Source: Levilactobacillus humaensis (GTDB lineage: Bacteria > Bacillota > Bacilli > Lactobacillales > Lactobacillaceae). From it: a stretch of DNA of 64,000 nucleotides. The notes under the pieces were generated by a model. The model ran no database searches. It worked only from the letters and a program-made list of their open reading frames with translations, and had not been told where the DNA came from. This document shows positions 32,980 to 42,026 of this stretch, one piece after another. The stretch is from positions 1 through 64,000 of the forward strand of contig NZ_BROB01000017.1 of assembly GCF_024345185.1 (NCBI RefSeq), read 5' to 3'. Position 1 is the first letter of the stretch; each line of letters opens with the position of its first letter. Position numbers and translations under genes: made by a program.

Positions 32980-33018
32980 TAATTAAATACTTATAATTAA
33001 TCATACGGAGATCCTAAA

Positions 33019-33054
33019 AAGCGTCACAACCGAGATTTAACGGTTGTGACGCTT
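33019..33054. terminator. Terminator after Mor-like gene 1
   Basis: AAGCGTCACAACCG/CGGTTGTGACGCTT perfect 14-bp stem followed by a T-rich stretch. Confidence 0.8.
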
Positions 33055-33089
33055 CTATTTTTCGTTGGCGTGGGTCCACTGAAAATATA

Positions 33090-33126
33090 AAAACGTCCCC
33101 ACTACTGATTGGTAGCGGCGACGTTT
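33090..33126 (-). terminator. Terminator of the DUF2798 gene
   Basis: AAACGTC.CC.CTAC/GTAG.GG.GACGTTT hairpin just after the minus-strand stop, with T-run on that strand. Confidence 0.7.
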
Positions 33127-33134
33127 AGTTAGGT

Positions 33135-33641
33135 TTAATCTTCTGCTGATTCGGTTTCCATTTTGGCTGCCTTGGAAGCAGTCTTCTTTTGAACAGCGCC
33201 CAGGATTGCCCGAGCGATGGGGCCGACCACGATAAGTTGCAGTGGTAAGGCCATAAATAAGTTAAAGATCCAGGTGTGCAGGTAGGTCAGGAAGAAGTTC
33301 CCACCAAAGTTCTGGGTCACGATGATCCCAAACAGGGACATCAACGTAACCATACCGGCAACCATCATGACGGAGATTGTCAAAGCAATCCGGATTTGTT
33401 TCTTTTTCATGTAATCATTAATAATGAAGTGGAAAAAGATGTATTTAACCCCGGGGCCGATAATCCCCAGGTCGCAGATAGCGGCCACCAGTAAGGCCAG
33501 CGGATATCCCGTCAGGACCTCACGGATGAAGTGGTTGGAAAAGCCATCGGCTAAAGCGATGTTGTAGCCAGCCATGACCAGGACCATCAGTCCCGCCATA
33601 ACGGCAGTGAAAAGTAATTCTTCTTTGAAATTTTTAGGCAT
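33135..33641 (-). CDS. DUF2798 integral membrane protein
   Basis: 168 residues, four TM helices arranged as two DUF2798 repeats (FTAVMAGLMVLVMAGYNIAL and IALTISVMMVAGMVTLMSLFGII begin each repeat; each ends in a hydrophobic segment with conserved PL). Function unknown. GAGGAGCAAC lies upstream of the ATG. Single gene. Confidence 0.82.
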   Translation of the reverse strand: MPKNFKEELLFTAVMAGLMVLVMAGYNIALADGFSNHFIREVLTGYPLALLVAAICDLGIIGPGVKYIFFHFIINDYMKKKQIRIALTISVMMVAGMVTLMSLFGIIVTQNFGGNFFLTYLHTWIFNLFMALPLQLIVVGPIARAILGAVQKKTASKAAKMETESAED

Positions 33642-33814
33642 TGTGTTGCTCCTCGTTTAAATTTCCCACGAGATGCTAGCATAACACGTTTCCAAAATTG
33701 TCGTAAGGATTATTTTTGATTTATTGGCGGCTAAAACGATTTCATTTGAAATGAGTGGCTTGAGTGCGGGTCACTCATACGTTTATAGCACGTCATGAAG
33801 TTCAGAACGGGGCG

Positions 33815-34762
33815 TTAGTACCGATCCAAGGTTCGTTGTAGTTCAGCCCGGATATCCGCGACAAAGTCACTGGGTGCTTGAACCTGAACCAAGGAACCTT
33901 GGCTCAGCAACCACATCTTGGCCCCGCGATCGAATGCGGTGGCTTCAATCAAAACAGCCCCTTCGTCGGGGTAACGGTCCATCACTTCGGCCGTCGGAAA
34001 ACGGTCGAGGGCGGCCTCCACGATTCCCCAGAACTTAAAACGTACCGTGATTCTCTTCCCTGGTTGCATGTAGTGAACCAGCCGGCGGAGTTCACCATCC
34101 TCGACACGTTCCGCGTGGGTCCGGGTGATCGGCTGTTGATTATTGACTTGAATGTGGCGAATCCGGTCGACGCGATAGAAGAGGTTGCTCTTGTATTTGG
34201 CATTATAAGCCACCACGTAGAAGTAATATTCGGAGAAAATGATAGCCTCGGGCAGGATGGTCCGCGTCACAATTTCGCGGTGTTGCCGTTGATAGGTAAT
34301 GGTGATTGTTTGGCGTTGGCTGATGTAGCCGCTGAGTTGCCAAACGATGTCGAGTAGCGGCTGGCCATGATGGACCGGCTGGTAGTAGAAGCGTTCGTTC
34401 TTGATGATGGGGCGAATCTCATTTTGATCGGTGATGGGGATGAGTTGGAGGAGGCCGTCGATGGTCTTATTCATTTCATCCGTCGTGAGGGCCCGACTGG
34501 CTAGGACGATCTTTATCAAGAGGAGCAAGGCTTGCTTGGAAACGGTGGCCTGAGTGGTTTCTAACTGGTAGCCTCCGGATTGGCGGTTATAAGCCAATTG
34601 ATAGAAGAGGTGCTGGTCGGTAATAAACTGACGAATCTGGCTGATATCACGTTGAATCATGCGGGGGCTAACGTTGAACCGATCGGCCAGCGTGGCCTTT
34701 TTGACGAGATGATTGGTTAATAATAATTGAAAGATGGTTAGTTGACGATAGGCGGCATTCAT
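33815..34762 (-). CDS. WYL-domain HTH transcriptional regulator (YafY-like)
   Basis: 315 residues. The ATG at 34762 follows AAGGAGG. N-terminal DeoR-type HTH (TLADRFNVSPRMIQRDISQIRQFI), then a WYL domain (YQPVHHGQPLLDIVWQLSGYISQRQTITITYQ; FSEYYFYVVAYNAKY) and a WCX-like C-terminus. WYL domains bind nucleic acid or nucleotide ligands and often regulate phage-defence loci. It is divergent from Mor-like gene 2 with a 74-base gap. Confidence 0.88.
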   Translation of the reverse strand: MNAAYRQLTIFQLLLTNHLVKKATLADRFNVSPRMIQRDISQIRQFITDQHLFYQLAYNRQSGGYQLETTQATVSKQALLLLIKIVLASRALTTDEMNKTIDGLLQLIPITDQNEIRPIIKNERFYYQPVHHGQPLLDIVWQLSGYISQRQTITITYQRQHREIVTRTILPEAIIFSEYYFYVVAYNAKYKSNLFYRVDRIRHIQVNNQQPITRTHAERVEDGELRRLVHYMQPGKRITVRFKFWGIVEAALDRFPTAEVMDRYPDEGAVLIEATAFDRGAKMWLLSQGSLVQVQAPSDFVADIRAELQRTLDRY

Positions 34763-34836
34763 TTGGCGGCCTCCTTTTTTGTAGGTGGACATATATTGTC
34801 TATTTGTCATTGTAAACTCAAGTCAATTAGGAAGCA

Positions 34837-35106
34837 ATGGAGTTGATGACAGTGGATGACACTGAAAATTGGCACGCGGTCTATCAGAGACTAGCACAAG
34901 TCGTCGGAGTTGTGGCTACGAAAAAAATATGTGCTTACTTTGGCGGATCACAGATCACCTTTCCGAGACGGTTGTTGGACCGGAAGAAGGAAGCTATGGC
35001 GATTCGGCAGGCCTATAACCAGGGCGTTAGCGTGGCGATGCTGGCTCACGATCACAATTATTCGAGCCGCACCATTCGCAGAATCTTAGCAAAACCGGAG
35101 GCATAG
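34837..35106 (+). CDS. Mor-like HTH protein 2
   Basis: An 89-residue paralogue of the gene at 32704: ENWHAVYQRLAQVVG, GSQITFPRRLLDRKKEA and YNQGVSVAMLAHDHNYSSRTIRRIL align block for block. AGGA lies six bases before the ATG. It is divergent from the WYL regulator. Confidence 0.8.
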   Translation: MELMTVDDTENWHAVYQRLAQVVGVVATKKICAYFGGSQITFPRRLLDRKKEAMAIRQAYNQGVSVAMLAHDHNYSSRTIRRILAKPEA

Positions 35107-35149
35107 TGCGGGGAAGATTGCCGGTATCGTGTACGGCTAAGGCCATTTT

Positions 35150-35170
35150 AGCAAAACGTGCACGTTTGCT
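35150..35170. promoter_or_regulatory. Palindrome upstream of Mor-like gene 3
   Basis: AGCAAAACGTG/CACGTTTGCT (one-base asymmetry) lies 40 bases before the gene, a likely operator. Confidence 0.5.
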
Positions 35171-35210
35171 ACTCTGTGAAGTGTAGAAGTCAATGAAGGA
35201 GGAGTTTTAA

Positions 35211-35474
35211 GTGAAGATGCGCGTGGATTTATTACAGGATACGTACGCCCAGTTGGTGGATTTGGTTGGGGAGGATCTGACCGAGAAAATTTATCAGTTA
35301 TATCGTGGTCAGCAGGTGTCGTTTCCCATGCGGCTCTACAATCGGGACAAGGTGGCCAAGCAAATCCTAACGGAATACAACGGCCATAATATTGCGGAGT
35401 TAACCAGAAAATATGATTATTCGCAGCGTTGGGTACGGCAGATGATTCAGTTAGGGCGGGGAAAGAAAAAATAA
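35211..35474 (+). CDS. Mor-like HTH protein 3
   Basis: 87 residues. The GTG start has AAGGAGGAG six bases upstream; an ATG two codons later is spaced less well. It shares the pattern of the other two (LVGEDLTEKIYQLYRGQQVSFPMRL; HNIAELTRKYDYSQRWVRQMI) but is the most divergent. It is the gene immediately upstream, on the same strand, of the AT-rich 718-residue protein gene and may regulate it (inference). Confidence 0.8.
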   Translation: MKMRVDLLQDTYAQLVDLVGEDLTEKIYQLYRGQQVSFPMRLYNRDKVAKQILTEYNGHNIAELTRKYDYSQRWVRQMIQLGRGKKK

Positions 35475-35622
35475 TGTTAAATATAGGGATTATGAAAAGT
35501 AGATAGCTAAAAATAAAACTAGGATGGCAGACTTTGCGGTAATATACTGGAAATAAGAGCATAGCGTTGACCTGAATGTCCTTGAATAATTCGCAACAAA
35601 AAATGCAAGGGAGTGTCATCAT

Positions 35623-37779
35623 ATGGAATTTATTTTAATAATTGCAATTATTGCGATTGCCGCAACTGTTGGGAAAAAATATTGGAAATGGATTGTAGGA
35701 GTGCCCATAGCTTTAGTTGTGGTTGCTTTGCTTAGAAATTATCCACTCAGTCTTTTAGTTGTAGCTGCTGTCGCAGGTATTTGGATTTATGAGAATAGCG
35801 AGACTGTTCAAAAGCAGCGAATAGAACGTCGATTTAATGCATGGGTAAATCAAAAGTCCGAGTTTAATTATAACTATGATCAAGTAACACAAAGAATGGA
35901 CAAAATTGGCCAGGCCTTGCCTTTTGCGAAAGATGAGATTCCTTTTGGACGTGCGGAGTATTTCGCTAGTTCATTTGAAAACTTATTTAGTAATGGTGAT
36001 GTTGTATATGGGTACTATCCAATTAGGAGTCTAATTGATTCGGAATTACGTGAATATGGTATTGTCGTGACTAATCGTGGTATTGGAATTGCAACGCAAA
36101 GTCTTACAAAGGATGAAAAAAACAAGCAAACAAGGTCAATTGTTAAAAGCGTTGAACTCTTATTTTCTGGTATGTGGTTTATTAATTATGATGAAGAAAA
36201 ACAAGTTATAACGATTCGTTCAAAATTAAAGGAAGTTCAAGTATTATTAGAAGACTACCCACTCCTCAATTACGGATTGTTAGTTGCTAATGTAGACCGG
36301 CTTATTAGCTCTGGATTTACTCGCGCTCTATATACAGGGGCGATTGATGAAGGGTTTCAAGAGGGGTTAGATAATGATCTAGCAAATCTTGAGGTGGTAG
36401 AAAAAAACAATAAGAAGACTATGTTTGACGAGTACAGTCATGAGGCTGAAAAAAATTTAAATGCTAGTGCTGATGCTAGTGCAATTATTACTGGATCACG
36501 TGCACAATCTGGCATTGCAGCAGCTGGTAACTTACATAATATTCAAATAAATCAGATGGTAAATGGGCGTCAAGGACACGGTGTTGCGGCAGAATATGCG
36601 AATTCGGTTTTGGATGGTGGTTTCTTAACTAATAGTGGTTTGCGAGGCCAAGACAATGCTAAACATGGACCCGATCGCTTGAGTTTTGGGAAAAAGGTTC
36701 AGGTAAAAACGTCTATTAAACTGGATAGTAACGGACAATACGCAGGAAAGAATACAGCTGATAGTATTAAGCTTTCATTTAAAGATGGAAAAACTCAAAA
36801 AATGGGTAAATATCAGTATGGTGATATGCCAACAGAGGTTCCGAAGGATCAGTACCGTAGTTCTGTTGAGTATATGAGAAAGCAAATTGAAAAAGGAAAT
36901 GTCGAAGGACATACTAATCCCAATGATGCTGAAAAAATGGTCAAGTGTGGACCATTAGACGGGGGACAACTTGCTAGAATTGCCAAGGCAGGAACTATTG
37001 AATCTCTTACAGTAGACTCTTTAAATGCTGTGGAGATGTCGTTACCAACAGTCGGTATCACTTTTATAATGACGTATGCTTCTGCAAGATGGCAAGGGGC
37101 TGACAAGAAGGATGCCGCAAGAATTGCCGGCGGGTCAGCCCTCTCAGCTGGGGCTATGTCGGCTGTTGTTATATTATTCTCTAGTCAGACAGCCAAGTCT
37201 CAAATTGGTAAGAAGCTAGTAAGTTCTGGATTGGCTAAGAGTATTGGATTGAAGCAAGGGGCAGAGGATATTGGCAGATATGCGGGTAACGTCTTCATGG
37301 TGGGGATTACGTTTGGACCACTAGTCGTAGATGCCCTTCGCGGTCGAATCTCAACAGGACAATTATTTAAAGGATCCGTTGTTGGTGGCGTTTCAATTGC
37401 TGTTGGGGTTATTTCTGGTCCAGCTGGATTAATTACTGCCCCAGTTGCGGGTTACTTCACCAAAAAAGTCTTGGATATTTTTGTTGAAGATGATGCAAAA
37501 GAAATGTATCAAGTATTCAAAGAAGAGTTCTTGGACGTCGTTATGTCATCGGGACTGACCCATGAAGAATTCCAGAAGGTGTTAGAGATGACATTTCAAA
37601 ATAAAAAACTTGGTTCGTGGTTAAAAGATATGTTTGCGGCAAATGATTCTAGAAACTTTGCGCGAAATATCTTGGTGGGTGAAGCAGTTACCAGTGTACT
37701 GAGTAAGCGTGAAACGATTACTGATGAAGAAATTCTAGATGCGGTTGAAGATGTCAAAAGTGACTACGTAATGGCTTAG
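35623..37779 (+). CDS. Membrane-anchored 718-residue protein with nuclease-like motif
   Basis: No named family recognised. Residues ~2-16 and ~22-57 are TM segments. Residues ~125-240 are a beta-rich PH-like region (YGYYPIRSLID; YGIVVTNRGIGIATQ). Residues ~316-420 hold GHGVAAEYAN, GQDNAKHGPDRL and VQVKT: E324, D351 and Q360-x-K362 fit a PD-(D/E)XK spacing. I recall similar GxDNAKxGxDR...xQxK blocks in uncharacterised proteins of other bacteria. Residues ~447-475 (GGQLARIAKAGTIESLTVDSLNAVEM) lead into a Gly/Ala-rich hydrophobic region (~475-615), then a soluble helical tail. Base composition is clearly more AT-rich than its neighbours, suggesting transfer. AAGGGAG precedes the ATG. A defence or toxin role is a hypothesis. 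Confidence 0.8.
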   Translation: MEFILIIAIIAIAATVGKKYWKWIVGVPIALVVVALLRNYPLSLLVVAAVAGIWIYENSETVQKQRIERRFNAWVNQKSEFNYNYDQVTQRMDKIGQALPFAKDEIPFGRAEYFASSFENLFSNGDVVYGYYPIRSLIDSELREYGIVVTNRGIGIATQSLTKDEKNKQTRSIVKSVELLFSGMWFINYDEEKQVITIRSKLKEVQVLLEDYPLLNYGLLVANVDRLISSGFTRALYTGAIDEGFQEGLDNDLANLEVVEKNNKKTMFDEYSHEAEKNLNASADASAIITGSRAQSGIAAAGNLHNIQINQMVNGRQGHGVAAEYANSVLDGGFLTNSGLRGQDNAKHGPDRLSFGKKVQVKTSIKLDSNGQYAGKNTADSIKLSFKDGKTQKMGKYQYGDMPTEVPKDQYRSSVEYMRKQIEKGNVEGHTNPNDAEKMVKCGPLDGGQLARIAKAGTIESLTVDSLNAVEMSLPTVGITFIMTYASARWQGADKKDAARIAGGSALSAGAMSAVVILFSSQTAKSQIGKKLVSSGLAKSIGLKQGAEDIGRYAGNVFMVGITFGPLVVDALRGRISTGQLFKGSVVGGVSIAVGVISGPAGLITAPVAGYFTKKVLDIFVEDDAKEMYQVFKEEFLDVVMSSGLTHEEFQKVLEMTFQNKKLGSWLKDMFAANDSRNFARNILVGEAVTSVLSKRETITDEEILDAVEDVKSDYVMA

Positions 37780-37882
37780 TGAAACTGAAGCGTTCTCGGA
37801 TCTAAAGGTAAAATGAATAGTTTCACTCTGCACTTTGGCGGTATACTAGACTGAACAAAATCCACAGGAGGTCCACACCAAA

Positions 37883-38443
37883 ATGACACCCGAATCCCAA
37901 GTCCAAGCCATCGTCACCGCCAACCCAGAACTCATGCAGATTCTACGGATTATCCGCGACTGTCACCTCGAGCAGGGGGCACTGGCGGCGGGGAGTATTC
38001 GCAATACGGTCTGGCAATCGTTGAGTGGGCAACCATTTCAACTCCTCAGCGACGTAGATGTGGTTTTCTTTGACCCTGCGCAGCCGGCTAGCGATGACAT
38101 GAAGATTTACGAACACCTGACCCAGCTAGCACCGCAGTATCAATGGCAGGTGAAAAATGAGGTCTACATGGCACATTACAATTTCAGTGATACGCCCGAG
38201 TTCACCTCTGTGGCGGATGCGATTGGCCATTTCGTTGAGGTACCCACCTGTGTTGGGGCTTACCTGGATGGGGATGAAGTCACCTTGATTGCTCCCCATG
38301 GAGTGGATGATTTGGTTAATCTCCGGTGTCGGCCAATTCCCTTTTACCAGCAGGACGCCGCGCACTTAGCGATTTATCAGCAGCGGATGGCGGCCAAACA
38401 GTGGCAGAAAACCTGGCCCCGGTTGCGGGTCGCAGAACGTTAG
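37883..38443 (+). CDS. Nucleotidyltransferase-family protein (NTP_transf_6/DUF925)
   Basis: 186 residues. AAGSIRNTVW followed by LSDVDVVFFDP supplies the Gly-Ser and D-x-D of the nucleotidyltransferase fold. Conserved WQVKNEVYMAHYN and CVGAYLDGDEVTLIAPHGVDDL define this family. The substrate is unknown. AGGAGG precedes the ATG and a TATACT box lies at ~37842. Confidence 0.87.
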   Translation: MTPESQVQAIVTANPELMQILRIIRDCHLEQGALAAGSIRNTVWQSLSGQPFQLLSDVDVVFFDPAQPASDDMKIYEHLTQLAPQYQWQVKNEVYMAHYNFSDTPEFTSVADAIGHFVEVPTCVGAYLDGDEVTLIAPHGVDDLVNLRCRPIPFYQQDAAHLAIYQQRMAAKQWQKTWPRLRVAER

Positions 38444-38475
38444 TGTCGTTTGCTAAATAAGAATAATTGATTTTT

Positions 38476-38510
38476 AGGGTCACTTGTCATTAGATGAGTG
38501 GCCCTTTTTA
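38476..38510. terminator. Terminator after the nucleotidyltransferase gene
   Basis: AGGGTCACT/AGTGGCCCT stem followed by T5. Confidence 0.75.
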
Positions 38511-38645
38511 ACTGAATTTAGCTGAAAGGCCATTTTGAAAGCGAGACCTTTACCAATAAAATACAGAGAATTTGCTGAAAAGCGATCTGAATTTGCTACA
38601 CTAAGGCTGAAAATGATGTCGGGGCTAAACCTTAGGAGGGGTCTG

Positions 38646-39002
38646 ATGAAAAGTTCAGTCGTACGATCATTGGGATTGGTGTGGGTCACGTTGACATTGG
38701 CGGGTTTGGGCGGGCCGCGGGCCTTTATTGCGGCGGCAACTGCTGCCAGTCTGCCACGGCCGACGTCGAGTCCGGCTAGTGTGGCTTTACTGACGCTGAC
38801 CGCGACGGAATTACGACAACAGTTGGCATTTAGCATGGATGGTCCACATCTATTAGTAGTGAAGGCCCCGATTGCCGCAGAAATGCCGCAACCGATGTCG
38901 TTACCTACGGAAGGTAACCGCACAGCTGACAAGCTGGTCAAGCGAGCCGGGCAACTGAAGTTGGGTGCTGAAGACATGACCGATGAGCGGTTAGCACGAT
39001 AG
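38646..39002 (+). CDS. Small secreted protein of unknown function
   Basis: 118 residues from the ATG at 38646, which follows TAGGAGGGG. A signal peptide (KSSVVRSLGLVWVTLTLAGL, cleavage likely near AAATAAS) precedes a short mature chain. No family recognised. The leader has a TACACT -10 box near 38596. A longer upstream frame has no ribosome-binding site, and the overlapping minus-strand frame lacks one too. Confidence 0.6.
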   Translation: MKSSVVRSLGLVWVTLTLAGLGGPRAFIAAATAASLPRPTSSPASVALLTLTATELRQQLAFSMDGPHLLVVKAPIAAEMPQPMSLPTEGNRTADKLVKRAGQLKLGAEDMTDERLAR

Positions 39003-39033
39003 ATCTGAAGGATGCCAGTTATCAAATAAATTA

Positions 39034-39068
39034 TGGAAGAGCTGAGTCGTTTTCAGCTTTTTTTGCGT
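39034..39068 (+). terminator. Terminator after the small secreted protein gene
   Basis: AGCTGA/TCAGCT stem followed by T7. Confidence 0.75.
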
Positions 39069-39137
39069 TTTCACGAATCCGTCGATGGTTTTCATTCTCC
39101 GAAAAAAAGGCTAAACTGCTATGAGGAGGTTTTTCTA

Positions 39138-40322
39138 GTGAATACACATGCAACACTGTCGAAGAAGACAGTCCTACTCATGGCAGTGGTGACCGGGGTC
39201 ATCGTTGCCAACCTAAACTTTATCCAACCGATTGAGAACCTGATTGCCGCGGACTTTAACCTGTCGAAGGCGGTGGTCGGGACGCTTGCCATGGTGACAC
39301 AGCTGGGCTATGCGTTTGGCCTGTTACTGATTGTCCCTTTGGGTGACATCTTTGATCGCTATCATCTTATTCAAGTCATGATGCTTCTCTCGATTGGATC
39401 CCTATTACTGGCGTTTTGGGCACCGACGGCCGGGGTCTTTGCCATCGCCACGGCCTTGGTGGGGATCACCTCGGTAGCACCGCAGATCATCATCCCCTAT
39501 GCGGGCTATTTGGCGCCAGCGCTTCAACGCGGCAAGGTTCTGGGCATCGTGCTCAGTGGTCTCTTGACGGGGATTCTGTTATCACGGTCATTCAGTGGTC
39601 TTCTCGGGAGCATCATGCCGTGGCAAGATATCTATCTGCTGGCGGCGGGAATCGACCTCGTGTTTCTCCTCATCGTGCATGCCAAACTACCGCGGGATGA
39701 ACGGGGTCACCAGAACTTGAACTACCTAAAGGTCATTGGGATGTTACCAAAACTCTTTACTAGTCAACGGGCGTTACGGGGGTCGGCGATCAACGGCTTC
39801 TGCCTGTTTGGTATGTCGAACGTCCTGTGGTCGACGCTGGTCTTCTATCTGGCAGACACCTATCACCTAGGCAGTAGCGTGGCTGGGCTTCTGGGGCTGC
39901 TAGGCATCGCTGGGGTGTTGGCGGCTCCGATGATTGGGAATCTTGTCGATCAGCGCTCACCGCGGCTGACAGTGGGTCTGGGGATGGTCTTCTCGGGGAT
40001 CGCCTTCGTGATCTTCTGGTTAATTGGCCACTGGATGCTGGGTCTCATCGTTGGCATTATTCTCCTGGATTTGGGAACGCAATTCAGTCAGGTCTCCAAC
40101 CAGGCCATCGTCCAGTCCCTGAATCGCCGGCAGAGTAGCCGAAACAACTCCGTCTTCATGTTCAGCTACTTCCTGGGTGGGTCGATGGGAACACTATCGG
40201 CCACCTGGGCCTGGGGGCATGCGGGTTGGAACGGTGTCTGTGGCGTGGCCATGGTCTTCTTGCTCTTGGCCTTGCTGGGGCACTGGCTGATCGGTGAACC
40301 ACAGAAATTAGCACAGGATTAG
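39138..40322 (+). CDS. MFS transporter (DHA1-type)
   Basis: 394 residues, twelve TM helices. The GTG at 39138 follows GAGGAGG; a longer frame from 39033 would run through the preceding terminator. TM1 is LLMAVVTGVIVANLNFIQPIENLIA; motif A-like loop GDIFDRYHLIQ. Proton-coupled efflux of an unknown small molecule is the family expectation. Confidence 0.88.
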   Translation: MNTHATLSKKTVLLMAVVTGVIVANLNFIQPIENLIAADFNLSKAVVGTLAMVTQLGYAFGLLLIVPLGDIFDRYHLIQVMMLLSIGSLLLAFWAPTAGVFAIATALVGITSVAPQIIIPYAGYLAPALQRGKVLGIVLSGLLTGILLSRSFSGLLGSIMPWQDIYLLAAGIDLVFLLIVHAKLPRDERGHQNLNYLKVIGMLPKLFTSQRALRGSAINGFCLFGMSNVLWSTLVFYLADTYHLGSSVAGLLGLLGIAGVLAAPMIGNLVDQRSPRLTVGLGMVFSGIAFVIFWLIGHWMLGLIVGIILLDLGTQFSQVSNQAIVQSLNRRQSSRNNSVFMFSYFLGGSMGTLSATWAWGHAGWNGVCGVAMVFLLLALLGHWLIGEPQKLAQD

Positions 40323-40330
40323 GTTGTTTT

Positions 40331-40363
40331 CCGGCCTTACCATGACGGTAGGGCCGTTTTTAA
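40331..40363 (+). terminator. Terminator of the MFS gene
   Basis: GGCCTTACC/GGTAGGGCC stem followed by T5. Confidence 0.8.
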
Positions 40364-40373
40364 TGGGTAGATG

Positions 40374-40426
40374 TTGACACGGTGTCACCTACGTGATAGA
40401 CTCCTTAATAGTGACACGATGTCACT
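40374..40426 (+). promoter_or_regulatory. TetR-controlled promoter with two operators
   Basis: -35 TTGACA (40374-40379), 17-base spacer and -10 TAGACT (40397-40402). One palindrome, TGACAC-g-GTGTCA (40375-40387), overlaps the -35. A second, AGTGACA-cga-TGTCACT (40410-40426), follows the -10. Both share the TGACAC/GTGTCA core, so the TetR product probably represses its own operon. Confidence 0.8.
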
Positions 40427-40446
40427 AACTGGCGAAAGGAGTTTTA

Positions 40447-40959
40447 ATGATGCCATTATCTAACTTTGAAAATTTACCACAACCTAAAAAAGACCGCATT
40501 ACCGCGGCGTTACTAACCGAATTTTCGGACCACAGTCTAGCCGAGGCCCAGGTCGCTCGGATCGTTACGGGCGCCGACATTGCCCGCGGAGCCTTCTACA
40601 AATATTTTGCCGATCTGACCGATGCCTACCAGTACCTCTATGGCGTGGCGCTCACCCATATTCACCACGAGTTTGGCCGGCCGACTGGCGCGGCGTTTAA
40701 TCCCGATAGCTACTATGAGGCAGTGGCTAGCTTCGTGGACCACGTGGCCGCGAGTCCCTACGACCAGCTGATTAAGCGCCACTACCGGGAGAACGAGAGC
40801 TTGCTCCCGACCCGGGCCTTACCAGAGGATTTACCAGTGGCAGATTGGGCGGCGATGACGCTGAGTCACGCGACAATCAAAGAGATTATGTTACAGCCGG
40901 ACCAGCAAAATACGGCCCTGGCACGCTTCCGTCAAGCCTTAACGTTACTGGCGGGTTAG
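40447..40959 (+). CDS. TetR/AcrR-family regulator
   Basis: 170 residues. HTH at residues ~10-55 (KKDRITAALLTEFSDHSLAEAQVARIVTGADIARGAFYKYFADLTDAYQYL). AAAGGAG precedes the start. It is the first gene of an operon with an ABC permease and ATPase, and two operators lie at its promoter. Confidence 0.88.
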   Translation: MMPLSNFENLPQPKKDRITAALLTEFSDHSLAEAQVARIVTGADIARGAFYKYFADLTDAYQYLYGVALTHIHHEFGRPTGAAFNPDSYYEAVASFVDHVAASPYDQLIKRHYRENESLLPTRALPEDLPVADWAAMTLSHATIKEIMLQPDQQNTALARFRQALTLLAG

Positions 40960-40967
40960 GAGGGCCT

Positions 40968-42023
40968 ATGTTTTTAGCCTTAAGAGAGATTCGACATGAA
41001 AAATTACGCTACGGGCTCATCATTGGCATGATTGTTCTGGTGAGTTACCTGGTGTTCATTTTAAGTGGCTTGGCATACGGTCTGGCGCAACAGAATACCC
41101 AGGCTATCAGTAGTTGGCGGGTCGATAGGATTGCCCTGAACAAGGATGCCAACGACAGTCTGTCGCAATCGGTGATGACGAAACAGGTAGCCGATAAGGT
41201 CAAGCTGACCAGTCACGAGGCTTACTTGGGACAGACCGGTGTCGTCGCCAAGGCCAAGGGCCAAGCCAAACTTTCGGCTCAATTTCTGGGAATTGACCGC
41301 GACCAACTGGTCTACCGGCGCCTCAAGGTTACCGCCGGGCACAAGCCGACCAAGGCCAACCAGATTTTAGTCGACGATAGCTTCAAGGATAACGGTTACC
41401 ACTTGGGGGACAAGGTGACGTTGAACGCCGCCGATGGCCAGTATCGCATCGTGGGCTTCACGCATAACGCCAAGCTCAGTGTCGCTCCCGTCATATATGG
41501 GTCGCTGGGAACTTGGCGTACCCTGAGTCACTTGACTCCAGACTTCCAAGCCAGTGGGATTGTCTCGACTCGAGCCAATTTCAAGGCCAAGGGTCTGAGT
41601 ACGTTACCGATGAGTAAATTTATCAACAAGCTGCCAGGTTATTCTGCCCAGAACACGACCTTTTCTTTTATGATTGGCTTCCTGATGGTGATTGCCATGG
41701 TGGTGATTGCGGTCTTCCTCTACATCCTCACAATGCAGAAGTTACCAAACTACGCCGTCTTACGGGCCCAAGGAATTCCAGCTAAGGTGTTGGTCACGAC
41801 GACCGTCACCCAAGCGTTGTTGCTAGTGGTAGCGGGTCTAGTCATTGGTGCCGGGCTGACGCTGGCGACCGTTCTGGCAGTGCCAGCGGGTGTCCCGATG
41901 AGCTTCAATTTACCCTTATTGGGCGCAGTCAACGGAGGAATTCTGTTAACTGGGGTCGTCGGGGCCTTGATTCCCGTCAAAGTCATTTTAAACGTTGACC
42001 CCGTCAGCGTTATGGGAGGTTAG
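40968..42023 (+). CDS. FtsX-like ABC transporter permease
   Basis: 351 residues. The ATG at 40968 has AGGAGG seven bases upstream. One N-terminal TM (YGLIIGMIVLVSYLVFILSGLA), a ~200-residue extracytoplasmic domain, and three C-terminal TM helices (MIGFLMVIAMVVIAVFLYIL onward) match the DevC/MacB-like permease layout. With the downstream ATPase it forms an exporter; substrate unknown. Confidence 0.88.
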   Translation: MFLALREIRHEKLRYGLIIGMIVLVSYLVFILSGLAYGLAQQNTQAISSWRVDRIALNKDANDSLSQSVMTKQVADKVKLTSHEAYLGQTGVVAKAKGQAKLSAQFLGIDRDQLVYRRLKVTAGHKPTKANQILVDDSFKDNGYHLGDKVTLNAADGQYRIVGFTHNAKLSVAPVIYGSLGTWRTLSHLTPDFQASGIVSTRANFKAKGLSTLPMSKFINKLPGYSAQNTTFSFMIGFLMVIAMVVIAVFLYILTMQKLPNYAVLRAQGIPAKVLVTTTVTQALLLVVAGLVIGAGLTLATVLAVPAGVPMSFNLPLLGAVNGGILLTGVVGALIPVKVILNVDPVSVMGG

Positions 42024-42026
42024 ACT

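Noticed and set aside
38480-39025. 181-codon minus-strand frame
   Set aside because: Opposite to the 38646 gene, which has a ribosome-binding site, a promoter and a signal peptide; the minus frame has none and crosses two terminators.
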